The translations under genes and the position numbers were made by a program. Under the pieces are notes generated by a model. The model had not been told where the DNA came from. It was given only the letters and a program-made list of their open reading frames with translations, and did no database searches. Positions 50,301 to 60,917 of a stretch of 64,000 bases of DNA are shown piece by piece. The stretch is from Margaritispora aquatica (Eukaryota > Ascomycota > Leotiomycetes > Helotiales > Discinellaceae), in NCBI GenBank assembly GCA_007644065.1, contig VJWN01000002.1, positions 1,637,831 through 1,701,830 on the forward strand. The letters run 5' to 3'. Numbering within the stretch: the first letter of the stretch is position 1; every line of letters starts with the position of its first letter.

Positions 50301-52718
50301 ACCCGACAAGTCGGACGACGCAGACATGGGAAGAACGTGGTGGAAAGAGAGGCCGCCGACCCGCCATTACAATTTGTTTTCTTTTACCCCAGACCAACAT
50401 CTCGCCACATGAATTCTTGAATGGTGCCTTTTGTGTTTAACACGTGTTGATTATTTGCTGAAAACCCTGGACGCTCCCGATATCGAGACTCCAGAGGTCC
50501 AGGCCAACCCTTCAAGCCGTACCGTAATACAAATAATGACACCATGGACGGGCCGCGAATCTCTCCCGTAACGAGCCAGGTCAGGCTTTGGAGATTCGGG
50601 CAAAATCTGTACGTGCTATCAATCTCAGGTTTAAGTTCAACCGGGTTCAGGACGGTGTGCTCAAAATTCAGTTCGTCTTATCCCTAAAACCTTGGCCTGC
50701 AGTGTCAGGACTGGCAGAGGATAAATTCGCACCCGGCCGAAGGACAATTTCCCCCGGATTCTTCCTTGGGTCTGACAAGGATGTAGAGTGATTGGCGTTT
50801 GGAAAATTCGGACCTGCATGAAGGAACAGATTGAATTCTGGATTGGGTTTGCTGCATTTTACATCTTCGTGTGCGGGTATGTGGCGTCTGTCCCAGCAAT
50901 TATTCTCGGTACGAGATTTGATTGCGTTTTCTTCCCTTCTTGCTTGCGAGAATTAGGCTGCTTGCACAGAAGAGATTCGAGGTGTATCTTTCCGCACTCC
51001 AGACTTTGTACAGGTGTCCAGAGAATGGTAACAAAAAGCCATAACTTTCAATCCCTACTCCTGGAGCTCTTAACATGGACCAGCAACAAATCTTCCCGAA
51101 GCTAGTTCTGATTGCGATCACCTCTTCTTTTCCTCTTTAAACTGGTCTATTGGTCAAAACAGACAAGAGGGCATTTCAATTCGAAGATCCCCTTCTCCAG
51201 TGCCCTGAGTCAAGTCGATATGACCTCGGCATTCAACCTGACCAATTTTTGAGAAGTTTGGACGCTTCCTCCGGATGCAAATCCGCTCATCCAGTCGAGC
51301 AGCCTGGCTGGCAGGTCCCCTTGCAAAACCGTTAGCCAAATCACACTGCGGATTTGCTGCTGGATTTGGATTATTATCCCGCCGCCAGTTTCTCCGCAAC
51401 CCTGACAACTGGGTCTTCTCGAAGGTTTCAGGCCCCAGAAGAAGAAGGCAAAAAGTTCAAGAAGTCCCTTGCCCACGGCAAGGCCCACACATCTTTGATA
51501 AGGATTTGATGCCAAAGGCAGGGACAGTGTCATCGTGTGTCAAATCCTATGGTCTCGGCATCCGTTGATGGATCGTATCGTTGCATGCATTGTTAACAAG
51601 TAACGTGATTTATGCACGTTATATTGGCGTTATATTTGGTATCCATCGTTTTTGTGTGACATTGAGCACACAAAGTTGTGCAGTTATTTATGGTTGAAGC
51701 TCGCTTGTTTAGAGGGCGATACATTGTCACGTTTAGACCACATCATTAAGTGGTCTGTTGTTGATATATTATACTTTGGCGAAAGGTCTGACTCGCGTTG
51801 CTACGCAATCAAGTCATGTGTGATGCAATACTCCTCTTTTCGAAATCAATTCAAAAGCATGAAGTGTTGCTACTGTATATCAAAGATGTGAAAACGATTA
51901 CTGATGGAAGGCAGATAGATGGCTGGCTCCAATTACGTCAAAAGAGATCAGTACACCTTCCGAGTGTGTGGTTAAAGTTAACCATCAATTCGTCATTTCT
52001 TCTTAACAAACTCGATAGTTCATACGCGTAATCTAGGCATTTGAAAAAAAAAGTCTGATTCTTGCGCAAGAAGCGCCAAAATTATGTGTATCTGCTTGTT
52101 TGGAACCTTTCATTCCTTTTTAGCATACTACCAAGTATCATTTCCGAGGCCAGCCAGTATATGCTGCAGCCCGACAGAGTCAAGAAGGGACTTTCTGAAG
52201 CACTGGCGTAATGTTCATCATCGAGCAAGTCGTTGTAGCCCTCTAGTTTGGTATCATTCAAACCCAGACTAGCAGGACATAGCAGTCCAATAGGCGACAC
52301 ACCACATGGGTTACAAAAGAAATCAAATGCAGTACCTGAGATGTACCGGTGCACCCCACTTGGTGTACTCACTTGAGTGAGACCTCCGAATGCCAATCGT
52401 GCCATAGACATGTCAAGCTGTCAACGTTCTGGCTATGGTTCACGACAGAAAGCGTGGTACCTGCTTTTGATAAGCCATTGGGCTAGATTGGTAATGTAGC
52501 GAAGCAAAAGCAAACCACTAGATGGGTGTGCAGTCAGGAACAGAACTCTGCAGGTGAAGCAAGTGCATAACGCAGGGGAGGTTGCTCTTGTGTACATGTG
52601 GAGAAAGTGATTGGGCTCCAATGAACTTTTACTACTTGTGTCATTAGCTTTGTCTTTCTCACTCAAACTCTTGCACAATGAAGGCAACACCCAGTTGAGA
52701 AAAGAAAGTGCTTAGCCA

Positions 52719-52752
52719 AGTTTTATCTGAGGTCTCGACCTCAGATAAAACT
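52719..52752. repeat. Perfect 15-bp inverted repeat, 4-nt loop
   Basis: AGTTTTATCTGAGGT, then CTCG, then the exact reverse complement. Each arm contains a GATA-type AGATAA site. It lies 17 bp upstream of an ATG at 52769 that opens a 176-codon frame. Confidence 0.9.
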
Positions 52753-53568
52753 CCTGCAGCTTCTTGATATGACCATAATCTTTTTCTCGAAGTTAAGATA
52801 TCAGACGGAGATCCTCTCACGATTTACATACATCTCCGACTCCGTTATCAGCGTCGAGGTCTTGAGCACTCTCATTTTCGCCAAATCCAGACTACATCCA
52901 CAGCCGACAGGAACACACACGATAGCCAAAGAACACTTATCCAGCTCATCCCACCTGTTCAAGTGGCTGCGCCGTTTTGACGCCTCATTTGGAAGGCAAT
53001 GTGCCACTCAACTTACTTGCTTTTGGCGTCATCATGTCTGGATTCGTAACAAGGCACCACCTTTGGCCGCGGAAAACAATCGAAGCATCGAGAAGCCAAC
53101 CAGAGAAGCCAAAGAGAATCCATCATACCACACCCCAAAAAATGACTGTTTCAGGAAAACAACCGATTTGTTTCTTGCATTCATCCTCACATTTCTAACA
53201 TTTCTTGCATTTTGCCAGAATGATGTGAGGGGAACGGGGAACAGGCGGTGTGTGCAGAAACACGGAGGTGAAGTGTTACAGACTTGCAACACAAAGTAGA
53301 GCAGACTCGGCACATCAAACCATTCATCACATCTTCGCCTCTATCCGGCGAGGTACTCATGCTGGGGATGCGCTTGGACAGGCTTCCGGATTTCTCGCGA
53401 TGCAGTGAGGGAGCTTTCATGTCACATCTCTTCGGTTGTTGCTGACTGTGGTGGGTGGTAGTCGGTCGGTTCTTGGTACCTGACTTCCTCCATGCATGAT
53501 GCACAACCTCACAGCATGTCCGCATGTGAGTTTATGCAGGAGTCAAGAGCACATGCATATCTCACCTT

Positions 53569-53602
53569 TCCTCCCCACACACACAAACAGACACACACAC
53601 AC
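53569..53602. repeat. Interrupted (CA)n repeat
   Basis: CACACACACAAACAGACACACACACACC: two CA runs split by AACAGA. Confidence 0.85.
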
Positions 53603-56450
53603 CATCGTTACACCAAAAACACATTTATCCACTGACTTTTCTATCATCAAAACCTTCCGCGCTTTTTCCTGAGTGGATGAGACGCGCTGAGATATGTACG
53701 CATCTGTATGTGCGCGATTGGAGATGAATAATTGGTGCTTGTGTGCACTATCTTTGGGGCGTGTGGTGGTAGATTGTGGTTTGCTTGCTTTTGGCAGGTT
53801 GTGCATTTTATTGTGTTTCACAACTCCTTCCACCTATCCACCTACCTTATTGTCTACTCACTCTACTGCTTTTTTTGCTTTGTTGCATTCGCCTCAATGC
53901 TGTTATCCCACTCAGTCGTCCACTCACTCACACCACACCACACACGATGTCGAGAGTATTTTTGGGTGGGCGGCTCATCTGGCCTCAACGATTGCGGCTT
54001 CGAGGTATATTTCCTTCTGGAAGTTAGAGGAGAGATTACCGAGTGAGGCGACTTTTGTTCTAGATGCTTATGTTATTGCTTCTATTTGTTATCATGCCTC
54101 TCTAGTGTATGCTTGCTTCCTTATGGCTTGATGCGGCTGGGCAAGGCCGATTTAGATACCGTGTTTCCTTTGGCTGCGTGTAAGACGACAGAGATAGGAT
54201 AGCTTCCTTACTTTCGGAGATGGCGGAAGAATGACTTTTTGGAAAATATGGTGGCGTCTGGTCGTGATAATCTTTGGGCAATGAGCATAGAATAATTGGC
54301 AAGAGGGGTAAACTATAGCACCTGCACTACTCTCAGGTACGGCCGATGCATAGGTATCTTTGCCTAGATAAGTGCCTGAGACAACAAATATATCATGTTT
54401 TTTTATTATTTTCCATGAGTGTGGGATGCAGTTACAAAAAGTCTCAACTCAGCATTGGCATCACCGATGAAAAGTGGAGAGAAATACACAAAAAATGCAA
54501 TTCAGCTGCCAGCAGTCCAGACTATGGTTTCGATAACACACATCATCTCATTGACGCAGAGTAAGGATCGGCGTGCTGAGCTTGACTTTACATGTGGAGT
54601 AACTGATAGGTACCTTACGCTAGCTGGAGACAGCCCCCCCTCCTCCTTGCTTGCCTCGCCTCCCCTGATTCCCAACCTCGCTTCCGCATTGTCGTGATGA
54701 CATCGACTCTCCTCACATTTTGGTCGCTTCCCATCTGATGTTTTCTCCGCCCGAGAGATGCAGAGTTTTTGCATTCTAGTTCAGTTGTGTGTCAAACTAG
54801 GAGCACTTTTGCGACTTATATACGTACTTGCGCTGATCTCCGTGTTACCTGCGTCTTACTCCTGAGCACATACATATGGTTTGTGATATCTGCTTCGAGG
54901 TTCGTTAGTATTACTAAATATCTAAATCATGACTCGATTTCGATATCTGAGGGCTGGCGATCATGCTGCCTTCATCATTGTCACGTTATTCCTGCCACAG
55001 CCTTGATTTTCCTGCTCTACCAAGCTGCTGAATCATCGTTTGTTGGTGGTCGTGTCCTGAAGCTACAACTGACAATCCGAAAGCTCATGCCCTTCACTAT
55101 GATTTCTTGAAGTATAGTAGTTTCTATGAAGCGCATTTGGCCTCACAGGATTGTTGATTACTGGATCAGAATATTTCATATGGTATCTAGCATCGGTGGT
55201 TAGTTTCCAACGTAGATTTTCATTAAGTATCTTGTTCAGATATTTCTCTCTTGAAGCTTATTATCAAACACCAACCCTGCCTATGAGATATTTGCTACCA
55301 AGTTATCTTTCACTGTGGCAAGACAGAGCATACTGACTAATCGCATACATGTTTATTATTATCCTTGACCTCGCTTCAAATTCGTCGTCGCTAAATCTAT
55401 AGTTCCATATGATGTGATCTGACACTACAGAATACCTAGTTGCGCCTTCAAACCGATACATTGTACAATTGTAACCTCATCTTAGCTTAATTTCGTAACG
55501 CGGCCTTGTAGTCATCGGCACGGTTACAGAGTTCTTAGATCCCAAGTTAACTGTTACTCCTGCAAACTCGCTTAATACCATGTCACACAATTTCATGACT
55601 ATCAAACACGACAATAACTATAAGCAGAAGGTATTCGGGATAGCTGGACTTGTTATAATTCATTTTGAAATATTCAAACCATGGCCTAGTCCTTTTTCTA
55701 AGGTCTACATGATGAAACCCCGCAGATAACGATATGCACACGATTAGCCCTTTCTCTAAGAATACAAATTTATACAGACATTCTTCATTCCTTTATTCTC
55801 CAATACATTATAGAGCATACGAGTTTGTGGATATGTATCATTCTCAATGGTTTTATTCACAGTTCAATCCTTACTCGGTCCACTAACTTGCTTTACCAAA
55901 AACGACGACTGCATATGCCAGATCTTGTTGTTTATCGGTTCTACTATTATATAATGGGAGACAAAAGATTGATGTGAGCTTCTCATATGCCATATACAGT
56001 GACTATCTGAAATGATTTTAGCTGCACTATAGCGTTAAAGGCCCTACTTCGTTCTACCATCGAAATAATTTCCGGTATATAAGCACAATTCATTGGAACA
56101 AATCTGGAAACTAGCTTGGTGATCTGATAATCCTACAATTAGGATCAACCTACTAAGCCATTGATAGACAGGTTTCTAACTGGAAGCTTCCAGGCAATTT
56201 ACACTGAATTCATTTATTCTTCATCTGTCGAGTAATTCAATACAGAATTCCACGATCTCCGTAGCTCTTCCCCTAGACCAACCATACATAGATACAGTTG
56301 TGTACAAGACTGTAGTTTCAAAATTCCACGCCTCACATAGCTCACAATGTCACCGCATCGAATGTCGTGACACCGGAACCGATGATGTAATTACAAATTG
56401 CCCAAAGCTATCACGGATATCAAACGTGTCGTTCGTAACATATGAATAGC

Positions 56451-57365
56451 TCAAGGGATGTGAGCTGAACTCAATTGCTGTAGAGTTGCAGAAGTCTTTG
56501 GTGTGAGTGTAGGAATCAACAACGGATTGCCACTCGAGCCAGACGCCTGGTTGCTACGAGTTGGGCCTCGCTGGTTGGTTTGATGAGCCTGTTCTTTCAA
56601 AGCACTTGAAGCTGTTTGTCGCTGTGATGTATTGGACTTTGACATCTTAGTCAACCACGTTACAATAATGACTTCCCAGCTTGCTATGACTGTTGTATTA
56701 GCATTTGCTTTCAAACGAGCGTGCAAAAAGCATCAAGGATAGAGACACACACAACAGACAGAACAAACGAGCAAGAACAGCCACGCAGGCTCTCTCCCAC
56801 CAAAGTGTATGATAGTCGCAAATAGCCCAGTATTAGAGACCACAACAGCCAAGCAGCCCAAGACAGCACGTCTCAATACTCTTTTCAAAGCCCGCTGCTC
56901 GAAAAGCATCGTTTCAACAGAGTTCTGCGTATCAGTATCATCCTTTGTGAATGTCAATTTGTGCTAAAGACAATTGTCAATCCAGATTCTGACATAAACA
57001 AGGGTTTGTTCAAGACTGCAGCCAAGGATCAAGGGAGTCACGAGAACGAAGGTGGTAGTAATGGTTTTGGTGATGAGGGTGATGATAATACCAGAGGCCA
57101 AGCCGACGACAATGATCAGGGCAATGGGAGAGAAGGTTGGTAGAAGCTTTGTGAGAGAAGCTGACTCGATTGAAGGAGTCCCGCAGTACGTATTCTCAGC
57201 TCGGGCGATGAGGAGTGATGGATGCGTCCGGCGAGGATGAATTCTTGATGCGGCGCAGCCCCAGGTATCTTGTGGGGTCCGTAGTGAAAGTTGGGCAGAT
57301 GTTGGTTTGTAAAATCGGAAAATTAGGTAGCGAAGCTGCAGATTTTGCATAAGTCCATTGCGCAT
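56451..57365 (-). CDS. Small membrane protein, function unknown
   Basis: Proposed exons 57365-56994, 56942-56753 and 56689-56451 join in phase to 266 residues; introns are 51 and 63 bp. At least three hydrophobic segments are visible: IALIIVVGLASGIIITLI, followed by a further hydrophobic stretch; VLGCLAVVVSNTGLFATII; and PAWLFLLVCSVC, which continues across the second splice as FIASWEVIIVTWL. That splice joins one membrane segment, which supports the model. The motif EPAW followed by a Cys-rich helix recalls uncharacterised multi-pass proteins of ascomycetes. The C-terminal 60 residues are Ser/Thr/Gln-rich and probably cytosolic. The ATG at 57365 is the likely start but not proven. The first intron could use a nearer acceptor. 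Confidence 0.5.
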
Positions 57366-58223
57366 GGTGGGGCTTCGATTGTGTCGAGTGTCGATGACTA
57401 GATGTGTGGGCGTAATGAATCAATTAGTAGTATCCCTTCTACCCCAAACAACACAACAGGTGTAACTCACATGTGAAAAGAGTGGGTGAAGCCTCGTCCT
57501 CAACAGAGTAATCGGAATCGAATTGTACTCATTTCAAGACACCGAAGTAACCAAGAAATAGGCACGCTGCGTATTGCACTTAAGTGTCGCACGATCAGAT
57601 CGCGCACACAATCTTCGCAACGGCTCTCCCATAGGAACATGCAATCTCCTCTTTTCTCTGCCCACAAGTGAACAAATATCTAAAAGAGACACATGCCCTG
57701 CTTTTCTGATGCCAATTGCAGACGTGAAATCACGACGAGCCCTCGCGGGCAGACCTGTCACTCGACCCGGAGGAAGAGGACTAAAAGGTGATGTGAAGAA
57801 TACTCCGAATTTCTCATATGCAAATAATTGATCAAAAGATCTGACAGAGAACCAACGGGGTCAATTCTCTGTCTGTTTGTAGCATAGAAACGCAGCGTTG
57901 TTGAGGACGAGGCTTGAGGAGAAAAGAAAGAAGCGGGAGCAAATAAATTTATACCCCCAAAGCTGTGACACGATCTAGTGCGGCCGAGTATAATGCATCT
58001 AAGTGGGTCTAATCATGTGACTGACTCCTGCAGCTTGTTCGAGATGGGCTTGGGAGCTTGGAACTGGAAGCTTGGAAGGCTCAGCCACAAAGGACAAGAC
58101 GCCTTTGACGCGCAATCCTCTGCCCATTTCGGTTTGCCATTGTGACTGTAAGTTCGGATTTATATCCTGTCGAAAGGTCTGCGAAGTGTTCTTTCATCCA
58201 GAAAACCAATCTCTCTGTCCAAA
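57366..58223. other. Divergent intergenic region
   Basis: Between the membrane-protein gene (-) and the zinc-ribbon gene (+). Both promoters should lie here. A 62-codon frame at 58072-58260 overlaps the zinc-ribbon start in another frame and is not supported. Confidence 0.55.
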
Positions 58224-58951
58224 ATGTGCTTCATTTTCACCTGTGGAGAACATGGTATGATCTTCCACCATCCCCGATGACCTTGCGCAGATCTGACCAA
58301 AAGATGTAGAATTCTCAAAACAGCTCCAAGGTTATGAGGTGAGCTTTAATTCTTTCCAATTCTTCTACACAATCGATGTGTAAATCTGCAATTTCAATAC
58401 TCACAATTTCGCTCCCAATTCGAGTCGCTATTCTCTATATTATAGGTTGCTTCAGACCTATGACTGATTTTGATTCTCCAGAACGTACTCTGCCAATGCC
58501 ATAACTGCGGGAACTGGTCCGCGAGAGTGATTAAAAGGAATCCCTGGTTTACGTTCTGCTTTATTCCGGTTATACCTCTCAGCATTCACGGCTACCAAGA
58601 TGTCGTTTGTTCGATCTGCAACTTCGCGCAACCACTGGAAAATAGGCAGGATGTGTGAGTGGGCTCCTGGAAATTCATTCTTCGATCTTTGGGTATGGCC
58701 AGGAGGCCAAGTTGAAGTAACCGTCCGAACTGCGGAGGTTTACCTTCACCTCCAGGAAATTCTTCGCACATCCCAGAATCGCAGTATCGTAACGACACAC
58801 TTACTGACAACTTTATAGTCTAGCCCAGGTCAATGGACAAGGCGTTCCATTGCGACACAATCCAAACCAAGGAGGAGGGCCACCGCAAGGTTGGGGGGGT
58901 GGGCAAGGTCCTGGAGCCCCCAAACCACAGCAAAACATGCAATATGGATAA
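58224..58951 (+). CDS. Small zinc-ribbon protein, four exons
   Basis: Proposed exons 58224-58254, 58310-58338, 58482-58654 and 58819-58951 join in phase to 121 residues. The second may start at 58304 instead, adding two residues. The start MCFIFTCGEH leads into the core CQCHNCGNWSARVIKR, then WFTFCFIPVIPLSIHGYQDV and CSICNFAQPLENR. Two CxxC pairs (CHNC, CSIC) form a zinc ribbon of the zinc_ribbon_15 type found in short fungal proteins. The hydrophobic middle may touch a membrane. The tail is Gly/Pro/Gln-rich (GGGPPQGWGGGQGPGAP). Function is unknown for the family. Two exons of about 30 nt make it easy to miss. I am confident of the last two exons and less so of the first two. Confidence 0.7.
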
Positions 58952-60917
58952 CTTAAAGGACACATTTTTTTGTTTCTGCGGCGACGTCGGCAGTGGAACA
59001 CACGGCAACCACGACTTATGATAATTTGACATACGGAGTTTTAGGAGCACATGGCCTTGTTTGAGGGATTTGAGTTTCGCGACAGTTCAATAAGAGAGAC
59101 AATACAGCCTTGCAGGTCACTGATGTTCAGCCCATGGGAGCAGGCGCACACGACCATATCCAGTAGCTCCCCTGTTGACTTATCACCCAATTTCATTTCC
59201 TACAAGAAGAAATATGTCTTTTCGTTGTCACGTTTGCTGTCGAAATTGTTAGCAGTGTAAATCGTATTATAGCTGATTATTGGCTCTGGCTTAAGTTCAG
59301 AAACAACAAAGAAGAAATCGAAGCCAGAAATGACTGCAGACAGATAGTGGCTGGCTGCATGTTTCTCTTGAATGGTCATCACCCAATCTCATCTGCGCTT
59401 CAAGCCTCTGTTCTGTTTTATGCCCATATTGAGAGGGGACTACCTTCGTGGGGCTGAAAGTTTGGTCCCTTGGCACGAGTTGGAGTTGCGTGGGGATGAG
59501 ACAGCAAAGGAGGACCTTCCCGTACATGGTATAACTTAACTCACGTGAGACGCCCGAGTTGATTTCTTATCAGTTGTCTTGACAGGCTAGTAACCAGGAT
59601 TTCTTTGGATCAACATCGAATATGTCTACTGTACCCTAGTTTGGAGTAGGACGAAAGTACAGGGTAGGTGATTAGATTTCGCCTACTGTATGTCAGGATC
59701 TACAGTAAGTAATGTAGATAACAAATGCATTGTTAATACTATTAACATGAGCTCCGAAACTCCACGTGCATATTTGACGTTGCCCTTTGAAGCAAAGAAA
59801 CCGGTTTAGCGATCAGCGATAAATAAGCCAGCTTCATGATTAAAAGAGTTGACAAACCAGACAAGAGACTTCCTCGGGACATCCAACAGGTGTTAAGATA
59901 TCTGCTCTTTTATTCGTTGGCTATGTTTTTCATGTCATTCTTAGTTGTCCTTGCCTTATCCCACTCCCAGACAGTGACGCAAGCCACTCACAATTTGACG
60001 CTAGCTGTCTTACAACCAAACCTCAGGATTATATTCTTGCTCTAGATTGCATTTACGGAGTACTGCCTTTGGGGTCTCCAACCTCCTGGTAATTCTTTCT
60101 TTTGGTGTAGCCAGTGTTCTGCATACAAGGGAGAGCAATTGCACGAGGCAGGCCAGGGATTCGATAAGAGATGAATCAAAGGTGGGATTTGACCAATCCC
60201 TAGCTTCGGAAGTGACCGCTTACAGATCCATATGAAAGATGGCGTGTGTCTCTCCCGCTGAGGTCCAAGCTCCCTATGCATGAAAACCTTGTCCTTTCCA
60301 AATTCTTCCCCTCAATGGGTCTCAATCGGTCTCAGTGGACTCAATAGGGGCGCCCTGATAATACCTGATAACTGTTGTCATGATCTAAGACACCATTAGA
60401 TATCCTTAGATACTATCAGATACCATTACGCAAATTCATCAACCACCAGTAAAAATGGCCTTGTCTATCGCACACATTTGGATTCATTCTCTGGAACATC
60501 ATAGGTAATAAGGTATGATACTATTGAGATTACTACCACCACTACCTTCACTCAACCCTCCACTCTACGGAGGTACCACCACACGGCGATCAATCTCAAA
60601 CTTTGACTTACTGCCACGAGCCAAACCCAGTTCATACCCTGCATCGGCGATAGCGATGCACGGGATGAGAAGTAGTTGGGCGAGCTTCTAGTTCTAGCCT
60701 GTTCGAATAATTAATGGCTTTTCTTTGCTTCTGCTATTCCTGCAAGAGTCCGGTTGTCTAGGCTAGACTAGCAAATCGTCGGTGTGACTTGACCACCAGC
60801 AATAGATGCTATATCTAGTAGTGCAGTCCCCCTTCGTGTAACATTCTTAGATAGCAATTCGCATCTGTGTAAACAACAAACACCAAACTTGTGAGGAATA
60901 TCCACAAGCTTGTCAAA
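58952..60917. other. Upstream region of DUR3
   Basis: About 2 kb with no supportable gene. The part from 60350 onward has GATA-type sites, reported separately. Confidence 0.6.
60356..60418. promoter_or_regulatory. GATA-factor site cluster upstream of DUR3
   Basis: TGATAA at 60356-60361 and 60366-60371, and CTATCA (TGATAG on the other strand) at 60413-60418. A further AGATAG is at 60849-60854. WGATAR is the site of fungal nitrogen activators AreA/NIT2/Gln3. Two tandem sites 10 bp apart about 550 bp before the ATG fit nitrogen-catabolite control of a urea permease. Inference from motif and context. Confidence 0.45.

Larger units (their letters stand above)
44912..56450. other. Gene-poor tract of about 11.5 kb
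   Basis: No frame in this stretch shows a known domain or a convincing multi-exon structure. The longest are 151 codons at 48244 and 176 codons at 52769, both ATG-started but without motifs. It holds several microsatellites and a perfect hairpin at 52719. The left part is probably the leader and promoter of the Msn2-like gene. The stretch from 54.8 to 56.4 kb is visibly AT-rich. Confidence 0.6.

Noticed and set aside
53694..54131. 145-codon frame rich in Cys and hydrophobic residues
   Set aside because: Three overlapping plus frames of similar length and no motif; looks like random open sequence.
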